Shown here piece after piece: positions 34,833-44,602 of a stretch of DNA of 64,000 nt. How positions within the stretch are numbered: the stretch's first letter is position 1; each line of letters opens with the position of its first letter. The notes beneath the pieces are model-generated. The model had not been told where the DNA came from and searched no databases. It worked only from the letters and a program-made list of their open reading frames with translations. Source of the stretch: AWTP1-13 sp963820375 (GTDB lineage Bacteria; Pseudomonadota; Alphaproteobacteria; Rhizobiales; Hyphomicrobiaceae); contig CAWFZX010000027.1 of the NCBI GenBank assembly GCA_963820375.1, positions 1 to 64,000 of the forward strand, given 5' to 3'. The position numbers and the translations under genes are program-made.

Positions 34833-37800
34833 TCAACGGCCGACCAGCCGCTCAAGCGAGGTCTCGGGGTTTGCGGCCGCTTGAGCCAATATTTTCTGAT
34901 AGTCCGCGAGCCAAGACTGGATCGTGCTGGCCGCGAAAAAGTCCTCCTTGTAGCCGCAGGAGCCGGTCATGCCGGAAGCGCGCTCCTTGAGCATGACCGT
35001 AAGCCAGGTGTGATCAATGGGAAGAACCGGTTGCCCCTCCCGGTAAACGCTGCCGAACGAACGGACCGAAAGATCCGGCAGCCTGAGCGGTCGCCGCCAG
35101 GTATTTTGCACGACGAAAAACGCCTGTATGAGCGAGCCCGGATCCACGTCGCCTTCCTGCGCTAAGCGGTTGGCGAGCATGCTGAAGGGAAGCTCCTGGT
35201 TGGCATGAGCCGCCAACACCTTGGCGCGCACGCGATCAAGCGCCTCTCGAAACGACAGATCCGGGTTCAGTTGGCTGCGAATCAGCGTGGTATTCTCGAA
35301 CGGCCCGATAAGGTGTTCGGTCCTCTGTTGCGAGCGGTTGGCCATGGCGGTGGCGACGCAAATGTCGGTTCGCCCAGTTTGAGCCAGCAGCATCGCCTTG
35401 AAGCCCGTGAGCAACGTCATAAACAAGGTCGCCCCTTGGTTGCGAGCCCATTGGCCAAGACGCACGACCAGATCCTGCGGCAGGTGCAAAGGTTCGTGGG
35501 CAACCCGCGAGCTCAGCACCGAATTTCGCTGGTCGTCACGCCGCGGGAACAGAGGCGAGGCTCCGCGCAAGTCATCCGTCCAGTAGGCCAGCTGCCGGGT
35601 CGCCGCCTGGCTCGTGCACCAGCGGCGTTGCCAACGCGCGAAATCGGCAAAGCTGAGTTCTGGCCGCGGCAAAGGCGCTTGTTGGCCGGCAGCAAATGCA
35701 GAATAGAGCTTTGAGACCTCTTCGAACAAAAGGCCGACCGACCAGCCATCGACGATGATATGATGCAGAATGAGCAACCAAACGTGGTCGTGCGGGCCAA
35801 GCCGGAAGAGGTGCGTCCGGTATAGCGGTGCACGCGCCAAGTCGAAGGGGGTCCAGGCTTGTTGCTCGGCTTGCAGCTGAGCCTTCTTGAGCAACAGCGC
35901 TCGTATGCGCTCCTTTTGCGGAATTGTTTCGGCTGCTAGGTCTTCAAGCGTCAGCGTAAAATCCATCTTGGAGGCTGGCACGGTGAGGGCGAAGGGACGC
36001 TCGTCCGCCCAGGCAAAACCCGTGCGCAACGAGTCGTGCCGGCGCATCATCTCCGCCAGGCTGCTCTCCAGGGCTTCGACATTCAGTGGCCCCTGCAGTC
36101 GATAGGCAAAGGGCAAATTGAACTGGGGCAGTCCTGGCAATTCTCGCTCGATCCGCAAGAGGCGCTCCTGCAGGATGGAGACCGGTTGCGGTCGGTCTCC
36201 TGCCGGACAGACGATCTCGAACACCGGCTCGTCCCATTGCACGTCGCCAGCGTCCTCGATGCGCCGGGCGAGAGCCTCGAGCGTGGGTGCTTCAAACAAC
36301 GCCTGGATTGGCAGAGCCACCCCACATTCACGCGCCACGCGGGCCAAAACCTGCCCCGCCAAAAGTGAGTGGCCACCCAGATCAAAGAAGTTGCTGAGTG
36401 CGCCGACGTTGTCGATCTTGAGCAGGTCGGTCCAAATTTTGCTGAGGATTTTCTCGGTAGGGGTGCGTGGCGCCACGAACTCCGTCCCCGCCATGCTGAG
36501 CTCCTGGCGCATTTCTGCCAGGGCGGAACGGTCAAGCTTGCCATGCGCGGTTAGCGGCATGTGGCTAAGGAACACGAAGCCTTGAGGGATCATGTAGATT
36601 GGAACTCGCCGCCTGAGAAAATCCCGCAGCTCGTTGGGTGTTGGCTGGCGCTCGGGTGCGGCGACAACATAAGCGACTAGCCGCGCCTCGCCGCCGCTCT
36701 CGTGCCGCACCAGCACGGTGACGGCGCGTACATCCGCGTGCTCCAATAGAATGTGTTCAATCTCGCCTGGTTCGATTCTGTATCCGCGCATCTTCACTTG
36801 GTGGTCGACGCGGCCGAGGCATTCAAGCAACCCGTCGACGCGCCACCTGGCCAAGTCTCCGGTCCGGTACAAGCGCTCCTTGCGATCTTTCGAGAACGGG
36901 TTACGCAGGAATCTGCTTCGGGTCTGCTCCGGCTCGTTTAGGTATCCGCGCCCAACACCAATGCCGCCAACGTACAGCTCGCCGACAACCCCGATCGGCA
37001 CCGGCGCCAAATCAGCGTCGAGCACATAAAGCTGCGTGTTTGCTATTGGCCGGCCGATCGGCACGGTGGACGTCGGCGGCGCTGTGAGACGGTGCGTTGC
37101 CACGTCGTCTGAACACTCAGCCGAGCCATAGGCATTCATCAAAGGCACGTCCGGAAAATGCTGGAACCATTGCCGGCAGAGGTCCGCCGGGAGGGGCTCG
37201 CCCGTGCAAATGAGGCAACGCAATCGGCGCAGTGCGTAAAATGCCGGCGCATTTGACGTCTGCTCGAGGATAGCGCGCAACAGCGCCGGCACGATTTGCA
37301 GGATCGTCACGCGCTCTCGCTCAATCTCCTGCAGGAGCAACTCCGGGTCGCGTGTGATCTGGTTGGCGCAGATATGGACCCGCGCCCCGACCATCAACGG
37401 AGCGAGAAACTGCCAAACCGATATGACGAAACTCTGAGGTGCCGTCTGCGCGATCACATCTGAGGCGGTCAACCCGAGATCGGCGATTTGGGAGAGGAGG
37501 TGGTTGAACAAGCCGCGCCGTTCAATCATGGCGCTCTTGGGAACACCCGTAGAGCCGGAGGTATAAACAACATAAGCTAAGTCAGATGTTGACGGCCGCA
37601 CCAAGCTGGGCGGGAACGCTGACACGGCCTGACCGAAGTCCTCTAGTTGCAGAATTGCCGGGCGGCGCTCGGCGCCAATCCCAACGAGCGCTTTATCCCC
37701 GGTCGCGGCATGGTCTTGCGCGACCAGCAGCAGGCGAGCGCCACTAGCCTGCAGGACGTGCGCCAGCCGGGGAACGGGGAGCGTCGGATCCAATGCCAGG

Positions 37801-40800
37801 AACGCTCCACCCACCTGCTGTACCGCAAGCATCGCCGCCAGAAAGTTGACATCACGCTCCGCCAGCAGCGCGACTATGGCGTTGGGGCCGACGCCAAGGG
37901 AGGCAAGCCGGCGAGCGATCGCGGAGCTGCGACCCGCTAGCTCTCGGTAACTGCAACAAGCTCCCGCAATGGACACCGCCGGCGCCTCCGGCGCGCGCTC
38001 GACCTGACTGGCGAACCGATTGCAAAATGTGTTGGCGCGGCTAAACCTGATCTGGGTATCATTCCACTCGAACAAAACCCGCCTGCATTCTCCCGCCGAC
38101 ATCAGAGGTAAGCGAGAGATACGCTCGTCGGGATTACTGACAATCGCCTCGAGCAGCGTCCGCAAGTGCGTCGACATTCGTGCGATCGTCGCCGCCTCGA
38201 AAAGGTCGGTATTGTATTCGAACCAACCGCTCAAACACTCATCGGCATCCATTAGCTCGAGCGTTAAGTCGAAGCGCGCAATACCAGGATCCACGTCCAC
38301 AAAGTGCACGCACAGATCTGCAAGTGTCGGAGCTCTCGCTACGGCATTTTGCAGAACGAACATGACCTGAAACAGGGCATTCCGATCCAAGCTGCGCGGC
38401 ACCTGGCAAACCTGCAGAACCTCCTCGATCGGCAGATCCTGGTTGCGGTAGGCGTCAAGCGTAACTTGCCGAACACGCCCCAGGACCTCGCTGAACGTCG
38501 GGTTACCCGATAGGTCGGTTCGGAGCACCAGCGTATTTGCGAACATCCCGATCAGGCGCTCGAGCTGGATCTGATTGCGATTGGCGATCAGCGATCCGAT
38601 GGCAATGTCAGCGTGCTCCGTGTAGCGAAATAAGACGCACTTGAATGCGGCCAACAGCGTCATAAACAGGGTGACGCCTTTGGCCCGACTGAGCGCCCTG
38701 ATGCCACTCGATAGGCGCCGCGAGAGTTTGAATCGGTATCGTGCCCCGCGGCCGGTCCACATCTCCGGACGCGGCCGATCCGTTCGCAGTGGCAGCTCGC
38801 TAACCCCGCCGAGCTGCCTGCGCCAATAGCTCAGCTGCTTGGCAGCTGTCGGTGTTTGTAGCCACGCTCGCTGCCAGGCCACGAAATTGCGATACTGGAT
38901 GCAAGGTTCGGGCAGCGCGCTGGGTCGCGCGCGCAGATGAGCAGCATAGTGGGCCTCGATCTCTTCCCAGAACAGGCGCTGCGACCAGCCGTCCGTGATC
39001 AGGTGGTGCAGTGTGACCATGAGCACGTGGTCGTCTTCGGCAAACCGTAGCAACTCGATACGCAACGACGGCTCGCTTGCAATGTGCAACAATCGCCGCT
39101 GCGCTTGCCGCGCCCGCTGCCGTATCACGGCAGCTCTTCTGCTTTTCGGACACGGCTGCAGATTGGGGCGCTCGAAACGCGGCGCGGCTGCGGTCAGCGT
39201 TTGCACCGGTTCGCCGAAGCGCTCTGTGAAGGTCGACCTCAGCACCTCGTGGCGCCCGCAGATGCTGGCGATGCTCGCTTCCAAGCAACCGATGTTGAGG
39301 GACCCTGAGAGACGCGCCACTTCGACAATCTGGTAGTTATAGCGCGCCGGATCGAGACTGCTGAGGAGGTGGATCCGTTGTTGCTGGAATGACAAAGCAG
39401 TATCGCTGGCACCAGCCGGCACGTTACCCAGGCTCAATGCTGCAGCCATCGAATTTCCAGCCGACCCGGCAAGGCGAGCGGCGAGGCTTCCAATGGTGGG
39501 CGCATCGAAGATATCGCTGTAAGAAAGTTCGACGCCAAAGCGTTCCCGCAGACGGGAAAGTGCCTGCGTCACCGTCAGGGAATCCGCGCCGAGCGCGAAC
39601 ACGTCCTGCTCAATACCGACCTGATCGAGCTGCAAGAGTTCGGCCCAGATCTCGGCGAGTTGCCACTCTATGTCCGAACCGCCCGGTAGGAATTTGTCGC
39701 CATGGTCCTGACGGTACTTTGGCAGCGTCATTGGAAGTGCAGTGGCGATTTCATCTCGCTGGACCTTGCCCGCTGGGCTTTTTGCAATCTGTGGCACAAT
39801 CCGAATGAGACCCGGTACCTTGTAGTCGGCGAGACGTTCGCGCGCGAAGTTGCGCAGATTTTGCACGCTGATATCGGCGCCTCGACGCAGTACGACGGCC
39901 GCTGCAACAGCCTCGCCAAGGCGCGCATGCGGAATCGAGAAAGCCACGGCTTCGATCACGCTGGGGTGCTCGAGCAAAACCGTTTCCACCTCGGTGGGCG
40001 AGACCTGCTGTCCTCCGCGTTTGATAACGTCCTTGCTGCGGCCAACGATAAATAGGTAACCATCCCGATCCAGGTATCCGAGGTCACCGGTTCGGAACCA
40101 GCCATCCCGAAACGCTGCTGCCGTGGCGGCGCCATCATTGTCGTAACCACGCGTAATAGTCGGGCCTCGTAGTGCGATCTCTCCGGTTTCGCCGGCTGTG
40201 AGTTGCCTTCCTTCGCCATCGATAATGATGATTTCGGCACCGGCGGGCTGGCCGACCGATCCCGGCTTGCGTCGCTGCAGTGGGTTTGCAGCAATCTGAG
40301 AGGCGGCTTCCGTCATGCCGTAGGTCTCGATCACCGGCACGCCAAACAAGGATTCCAGCTCGCTAAGCTCAGCAGCGGGCAACGCGGCTGAGGCTGAGCG
40401 AATGAGCCGCAGGGAGTGTCGTCGGATGCTGGTTTCGTGACGATCTGCCACCGCCAGCAGCGCGCGATGCATGGTGGGGACCGCTGTGTACCAAGTTGGT
40501 TGGAAGTCGCTCAGCCAGCGGTAGAAGGCGTCGGCGTCGAAGCCGGAGGTTGCGACCACCGTCGACCCTGTCGCCAGCCCAGCCAGCACTCCTGAGATCA
40601 GGCCATGCGCATGGTAAAGTGGCAGCACGTTGAGCAGACGATCCCCAGGTCCCAGCGCCAAAACGGCACCGGCGTTGTGAGCGGAAAGGCAAACACTTGC
40701 CTGCGTCAACGGGACCGTCTTCGGCCGCGACGTGGTCCCCGAAGTCAACAAAACAAAGGCATCATCGCCGCCAGTTGGCGGCGGGTCATCGGCGACGGCG

Positions 40801-41303
40801 CGGCGCGGACCCGAAGCCTGAAGGCTAAAAGCGCCCGGTCCTTCGTCGCGCCGTGGCAAAAGATCGAATACCGGTATGCCGAGGGCATGCGCCACGCCTC
40901 GGCTCGCTGATTGCATATCCCGACGCGTCAATAGCGCCGCCACCTGCAGGGCGCCGAAGTAACGATGCCATTCGTCAGCAGCAAAGCTCGGGTTTAGCGG
41001 CGCGCAGACCGCAGCGCTGGCGACCGCGAGAGTGGCGACCACCGTTTCAGGGCCATTGGGCAAGACAACTGCCACCCGATCGGCTTGACCTATGCCATGG
41101 CTTCGCAACTCGTGGCGCACAGCATCTGCGCTGTGCCAGAGCGCGGTGTAGGTGATGGGGTCGTAGTTGGGCGCCAGGATCGCATTGCGGCCAGGCGCCA
41201 TGCGCCGATGGTAAGAGAAAAGGTCTTGCAGACAGGAAAACACTAAGCTCCCAGAGCTCTTGCCTGCCGGTCCGGATTGAGGTTGCTTGGTTATCTTCGA
41301 CAA
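34833..41303 (-). CDS. non-ribosomal peptide synthetase, A-PCP-C-A-PCP-C
   Basis: 2156 residues from TTG 41303; an in-frame stop lies seven codons upstream, and no ATG precedes residue 35. A1 (about 25-520) resembles acyl-CoA ligases (LLTSGTTSRPK, LPLYHAHGL, ETYGMTEAA, DVIKRGGQQVSPTEVE, SPAGKVQRDE). PCP1 has LGADSLT; C1 has HHLITDG. A2 (about 1115-1615) has YTSGSTGVPKSA, YGSAECSDDVA, YRTGDLARW and HGKLDRSAL. PCP2 has LGGHSLL; C2 (about 1720-2150) has HHIIVDG. All key serines and histidines are present. There is no thioesterase, reductase or epimerase domain, so release probably uses C2 with a soluble acceptor. Eight signature residues of A2 aligned by eye on GrsA give V-I-W-Q-I-T-A-D-D, lacking the usual first Asp. 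It lies downstream of a monooxygenase and PPTase. Confidence 0.93.
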   Translation of the reverse strand: MSKITKQPQSGPAGKSSGSLVFSCLQDLFSYHRRMAPGRNAILAPNYDPITYTALWHSADAVRHELRSHGIGQADRVAVVLPNGPETVVATLAVASAAVCAPLNPSFAADEWHRYFGALQVAALLTRRDMQSASRGVAHALGIPVFDLLPRRDEGPGAFSLQASGPRRAVADDPPPTGGDDAFVLLTSGTTSRPKTVPLTQASVCLSAHNAGAVLALGPGDRLLNVLPLYHAHGLISGVLAGLATGSTVVATSGFDADAFYRWLSDFQPTWYTAVPTMHRALLAVADRHETSIRRHSLRLIRSASAALPAAELSELESLFGVPVIETYGMTEAASQIAANPLQRRKPGSVGQPAGAEIIIIDGEGRQLTAGETGEIALRGPTITRGYDNDGAATAAAFRDGWFRTGDLGYLDRDGYLFIVGRSKDVIKRGGQQVSPTEVETVLLEHPSVIEAVAFSIPHARLGEAVAAAVVLRRGADISVQNLRNFARERLADYKVPGLIRIVPQIAKSPAGKVQRDEIATALPMTLPKYRQDHGDKFLPGGSDIEWQLAEIWAELLQLDQVGIEQDVFALGADSLTVTQALSRLRERFGVELSYSDIFDAPTIGSLAARLAGSAGNSMAAALSLGNVPAGASDTALSFQQQRIHLLSSLDPARYNYQIVEVARLSGSLNIGCLEASIASICGRHEVLRSTFTERFGEPVQTLTAAAPRFERPNLQPCPKSRRAAVIRQRARQAQRRLLHIASEPSLRIELLRFAEDDHVLMVTLHHLITDGWSQRLFWEEIEAHYAAHLRARPSALPEPCIQYRNFVAWQRAWLQTPTAAKQLSYWRRQLGGVSELPLRTDRPRPEMWTGRGARYRFKLSRRLSSGIRALSRAKGVTLFMTLLAAFKCVLFRYTEHADIAIGSLIANRNQIQLERLIGMFANTLVLRTDLSGNPTFSEVLGRVRQVTLDAYRNQDLPIEEVLQVCQVPRSLDRNALFQVMFVLQNAVARAPTLADLCVHFVDVDPGIARFDLTLELMDADECLSGWFEYNTDLFEAATIARMSTHLRTLLEAIVSNPDERISRLPLMSAGECRRVLFEWNDTQIRFSRANTFCNRFASQVERAPEAPAVSIAGACCSYRELAGRSSAIARRLASLGVGPNAIVALLAERDVNFLAAMLAVQQVGGAFLALDPTLPVPRLAHVLQASGARLLLVAQDHAATGDKALVGIGAERRPAILQLEDFGQAVSAFPPSLVRPSTSDLAYVVYTSGSTGVPKSAMIERRGLFNHLLSQIADLGLTASDVIAQTAPQSFVISVWQFLAPLMVGARVHICANQITRDPELLLQEIERERVTILQIVPALLRAILEQTSNAPAFYALRRLRCLICTGEPLPADLCRQWFQHFPDVPLMNAYGSAECSDDVATHRLTAPPTSTVPIGRPIANTQLYVLDADLAPVPIGVVGELYVGGIGVGRGYLNEPEQTRSRFLRNPFSKDRKERLYRTGDLARWRVDGLLECLGRVDHQVKMRGYRIEPGEIEHILLEHADVRAVTVLVRHESGGEARLVAYVVAAPERQPTPNELRDFLRRRVPIYMIPQGFVFLSHMPLTAHGKLDRSALAEMRQELSMAGTEFVAPRTPTEKILSKIWTDLLKIDNVGALSNFFDLGGHSLLAGQVLARVARECGVALPIQALFEAPTLEALARRIEDAGDVQWDEPVFEIVCPAGDRPQPVSILQERLLRIERELPGLPQFNLPFAYRLQGPLNVEALESSLAEMMRRHDSLRTGFAWADERPFALTVPASKMDFTLTLEDLAAETIPQKERIRALLLKKAQLQAEQQAWTPFDLARAPLYRTHLFRLGPHDHVWLLILHHIIVDGWSVGLLFEEVSKLYSAFAAGQQAPLPRPELSFADFARWQRRWCTSQAATRQLAYWTDDLRGASPLFPRRDDQRNSVLSSRVAHEPLHLPQDLVVRLGQWARNQGATLFMTLLTGFKAMLLAQTGRTDICVATAMANRSQQRTEHLIGPFENTTLIRSQLNPDLSFREALDRVRAKVLAAHANQELPFSMLANRLAQEGDVDPGSLIQAFFVVQNTWRRPLRLPDLSVRSFGSVYREGQPVLPIDHTWLTVMLKERASGMTGSCGYKEDFFAASTIQSWLADYQKILAQAAANPETSLERLVGR

Positions 41304-41699
41304 GCCCGCGCCTCTTTTGAGTCAGCTCGCGTTAGTTGCTTACAACTTGTCTGCTCGCGTGACGCTTCGCGCCACATTGCAAGCTTCGACCGCGTCGTTG
41401 AAATGCGCTTGACCCATTTGCCGCTGCTGCGTACTCAACCGATAGCTGGAAGCCAACAGGAAGCAGCGAGCCTCTGACGGGACCAGCAAATGACCACCGG
41501 CCCAATCTCGTCGGCTGGGCAAGGTGACGGGGATGCTTCAGGACAACTTTCGAGAATTCGAGCCGGTCGCGCCAAGAAAAGGGGCGGGCGCCGATCGCCA
41601 GCTTCAATAGCAGCCCAACCTCGATGTTGGATGCGGCGACGTCTTGGACTGCGACGCAGTGGGTGTCCACAGACGGACATTGGCTGTGGATCGTGATTG
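41304..41699. other. gap between monooxygenase and NRPS genes
   Basis: About 395 bases. A minus-strand frame at 41340-41522 (LLVPSEARCFLLASSYRLST, then QMGQAHFNDAVEACNVARSV) has helical, protein-like composition and may be the end of a frameshifted small gene whose beginning is in the next frame near 41700. No MbtH-like protein is encoded. The gap is long for an operon, so the NRPS may have its own promoter here. Confidence 0.35.
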
Positions 41700-43340
41700 T
41701 CAATTGGCGAGCCGGCGCGACCGTTTGCGCGCACCCTTGGATCTCGGCCTGCCGGGCGCGGGCAGGGATTTTTGCGGCGGGCGGTTGGGTTTTCCGCGAG
41801 CAGTGCGCCGCTCTTCGTCCGGCTGGCGCGCCCCAGGTCGCCTTTGCAACACCTTGCCTAGTCCAGCTTGGTCGAGCTCGTCGAGCAGCGTATGCATGCT
41901 GATCGCCTCGGCGGAAAGACGGTCAATCCAGGCAAAAGGCCTCTCAAGGGTTTCCAATTCGGCAACATCATAGGCAAGAAGCTCTTGATAATATCTGGCG
42001 GCATCCTCCCGGAACAGGTCCCGCACCAAGCCATTGACCAGCCGCGGCACACCATACTTCAGGCCGGTGATCGCCGCTCCCGTTATTCCAAGGCTCAGGG
42101 TCGCTCCAAAAGTGAAGTTGTGCAGCCGGCGCAGGTAGGGGGCCGCGCCGGGCTCGCGTTCCATGAATTCAAATGCCGTCCCAAGGTAAGGATATCCAGC
42201 CAGCAGATCGCTCTCCTCGCCAGTCGGCGGCGTAAAACGGTCCCGCCAAAGTGCAATTTGCTGAACGATCGGGGCAAGCTCTGACCTTGCTAAAAGATTA
42301 ATTTCCACACCCGTGGCAAAGATGATGAAATCGCATGCGAAGGTGCCAGCGTTGGTTTCCACCAACGCGGTATCGTCGTCGATGCGGACCGAGCGCCATA
42401 CGCAATTGCTGTGCCATCTGAAATTTTTGAACCTGCGACAACGCCAAAAGCTGTCTTGTGGTGGCGGGATTGGGAGTTCCTCAAGAATGTGTCGCATCAG
42501 CCGCCAACGCTCTACGTCGGTCAGCTCTGCGAAATGACCAAGCATTGCCGCGAAGTTGGTCCAGAAGAGGGGATTGATGCGGGGTATCTCGGCGCGGCGC
42601 AGGTAAAGGTCGACACTTGCGGCACCGGCCTCCAGTGCCGCGGCCGCATTATCGAAGGCGGAAGCACCCGCGCCGAGCACGGCAACGCGTTTTCCCGCGC
42701 AGCGGCCGAAATCTATCGCGTCGCTGGCATGGGCGTATCGCTGAGGGGGCAGATCGGTCACCAGCGGATGGACCCGCCAGCCGCCACTGCCATCGAGGCC
42801 AGTGGCCAGCACGACCTTTCTCGCTAGGACGCGTTCGACCTCACCTTGGCGACGAAGTTCAGCCACCAACAGATTGTCGGCGGGCCCGATCGATATTACT
42901 TCGGTGTCGTTTTCTACCGGCAGCTCTAGAACCTCACGGTACCAATCAAGATAATCTTGCCAGACTCGTGGAGATATCTTCTGGATGCGCTCCCAGGCCT
43001 TGCGGCCGAATTTCGCCTCATACCAAGCGCGGGGTGTAAGGTTCGGAATCCCGAGATCCATGCCGGTCACGTCCTTGGCCGTACGTAACTCCCGCATGCG
43101 CGCAAATCGGCGCCAAGGCCCTTCTTGGCCGCGTCGATTACGGTCTACGATACGTATATTGGCTATCCGCTCGAGCTTTAGGCCGAACGCGACCGCGAGG
43201 CCGGCTTGACCAGCTCCGACAATCAGCACGTCAAGGACGCGAGCGCCATTGCGATAGTGCGGCAAGGTCCACTCTCGCGAGGGATAGCTCAGGTATGTCA
43301 GCTCACGCCGCACCTGATCCGAGAGCCGCATAACGCTCAT
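41700..43340 (-). CDS. FAD/NAD(P)H-dependent monooxygenase (flavin-containing type)
   Basis: 546 residues from ATG 43340, with AGGAG 11 bases upstream. The FAD motif GAGQAGLAVAFGL is at about residue 42 and the NAD(P) motif VLGAGASAFDNAAAALEAGA at about residue 220; FATGVEINLL near residue 345 is the usual second ATG-type motif. The overall layout is that of class B flavoprotein monooxygenases, which hydroxylate amines or oxidise heteroatoms or ketones. A highly basic, disordered tail (residues about 500-546, ending KGARKRSRRLAN) is unusual. Position between PPTase and NRPS suggests it modifies a building block, perhaps by N-hydroxylation, or the product. Confidence 0.85.
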   Translation of the reverse strand: MSVMRLSDQVRRELTYLSYPSREWTLPHYRNGARVLDVLIVGAGQAGLAVAFGLKLERIANIRIVDRNRRGQEGPWRRFARMRELRTAKDVTGMDLGIPNLTPRAWYEAKFGRKAWERIQKISPRVWQDYLDWYREVLELPVENDTEVISIGPADNLLVAELRRQGEVERVLARKVVLATGLDGSGGWRVHPLVTDLPPQRYAHASDAIDFGRCAGKRVAVLGAGASAFDNAAAALEAGAASVDLYLRRAEIPRINPLFWTNFAAMLGHFAELTDVERWRLMRHILEELPIPPPQDSFWRCRRFKNFRWHSNCVWRSVRIDDDTALVETNAGTFACDFIIFATGVEINLLARSELAPIVQQIALWRDRFTPPTGEESDLLAGYPYLGTAFEFMEREPGAAPYLRRLHNFTFGATLSLGITGAAITGLKYGVPRLVNGLVRDLFREDAARYYQELLAYDVAELETLERPFAWIDRLSAEAISMHTLLDELDQAGLGKVLQRRPGARQPDEERRTARGKPNRPPQKSLPAPGRPRSKGARKRSRRLAN

Positions 43341-43576
43341 GATCCAGCATCTCCTTGCGACAAGGGATGGCGACCATGCTTGATGCGTAGGCGGCTGGCG
43401 TCAAGCTTGGTCAGCTCGATGCTGGCCTTTGTCGGCCCGGCCACGGCCAGTGCGAAGGTCGTGGATACAACGCAATCACCGCCCTATTAACGAAGAGGAC
43501 CGGTGGGCGACAGCAGAGCGTTTGTGCCTTGCAGCGCAAAAGTCTTATTGCACTGGCTCAGGGCGCGGGCCTCGCC

Positions 43577-44314
43577 TCAAGAGCTGCAGCTCAATTGCAT
43601 GAGTTCGGTGGCGTCCCGCATGACGACTTCAACAGGCAGCTGGCGGTGACGCTCGATCGTGGTGGCAATGAGATGGCCGCACAGGTGGCCAAGGTTAAAT
43701 TGCCACCGCGCCGGATCGTCCAGCAATTTGGGGTCAATCGTCGCGGAAATCTGATAGCCCGCATTGTGCTTAATGCTGAAGCTAATGTCCGATAGCTTGC
43801 CAGATAAGCCAAGGCCCCGCGCCTTGAAGTATGATTCCTTAAGGGTCCATAGTTCCAGGAAAACCCTACTTTGCTCACTTGCGGGTGAACGGCGTATCGC
43901 ATCGGTTTCGCAATCAGCAAACTGCTGGCGAGCAACGCTCAGCAAGGCCGCGACATGCTGGATAGGTTCAACATCAACGCCGACCTGTCGATGCCATGAC
44001 AGTAGACAGGCAACCAGCCCGTCCGTGTGTGATACGTTGAATTGCAAAGAGCGGCAGTGCCTCGGAGCGTCAATCTCGGGTCGTCCATAGCTGTTTTTGC
44101 GAAATTGCCAGTCCGCCGGGTGCACGCCGGTGAAATCAGCAAGGGCCCTACGCAACAAGGCACGCGACAACACTCTTTGGAGTCTATCTCGGCGGAAGAA
44201 GAATGATCCGACTGCGCGTTGCTCCGCGACGCCCAGGAGCGACCAGTGCGCGTCCGACGCCTGCATGATTTGGTCGCTTAACGGCAAATAGTAAAGGAAT
44301 GCCGCATCAGGCAT
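43577..44314 (-). CDS. Sfp-type 4'-phosphopantetheinyl transferase
   Basis: 245 residues from ATG 44314, with GAGG 7 bases upstream. Family motifs are all present: FRKNSYGRPEID, FNVSHTDGLVACLL, the metal-binding GVDVEPIQ and FLELWTLKESYFKARGLGLS with the catalytic WxxKEA/S-type helix. It transfers phosphopantetheine from CoA to the serine of carrier domains. As the first gene of the minus-strand set it would activate both PCP domains of the NRPS; the monooxygenase follows after 236 bases. Specialised PPTases next to an NRPS usually serve that cluster. Confidence 0.93.
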   Translation of the reverse strand: MPDAAFLYYLPLSDQIMQASDAHWSLLGVAEQRAVGSFFFRRDRLQRVLSRALLRRALADFTGVHPADWQFRKNSYGRPEIDAPRHCRSLQFNVSHTDGLVACLLSWHRQVGVDVEPIQHVAALLSVARQQFADCETDAIRRSPASEQSRVFLELWTLKESYFKARGLGLSGKLSDISFSIKHNAGYQISATIDPKLLDDPARWQFNLGHLCGHLIATTIERHRQLPVEVVMRDATELMQLSCSS

Positions 44315-44602
44315 TGCAGGGCCTCATTTGGGTGCGGGCGCGGATGCGCGCCACCACCCCGCCTCGACGTTGCTCCTCCATGCCTGTGCCCGCAGGGCGC
44401 AAGGCGCCGACCTTGCGGTGCGATTGTGCCAAACGCGGCATTGTAGTGCCACCCCAGGCCGCCGCATTGGTCAATGGATCGCCAGCTGGCTTGACGGCGG
44501 CAGGCCTCGCCGGCAACGCGCGCGACAGGGCCGGCCGCTGAGCCTTCCCCGGGGCTGGTCAGAGGCGCAACGTTGCTCGCTAAGGTCACCCCCGTGCGCA
44601 AG

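Noticed and set aside
34627..34836. Minus-strand frame just upstream of the small coiled-coil gene and downstream of the NRPS
   Set aside because: No domain or ribosome binding site; composition not protein-like.
41332..41703. 123-codon frame between monooxygenase and NRPS considered as an MbtH-like or tailoring gene
   Set aside because: Starts from a TTG overlapping the monooxygenase stop, no family motif (MbtH NxExQxSxWP absent), and protein-like composition switches frame midway.
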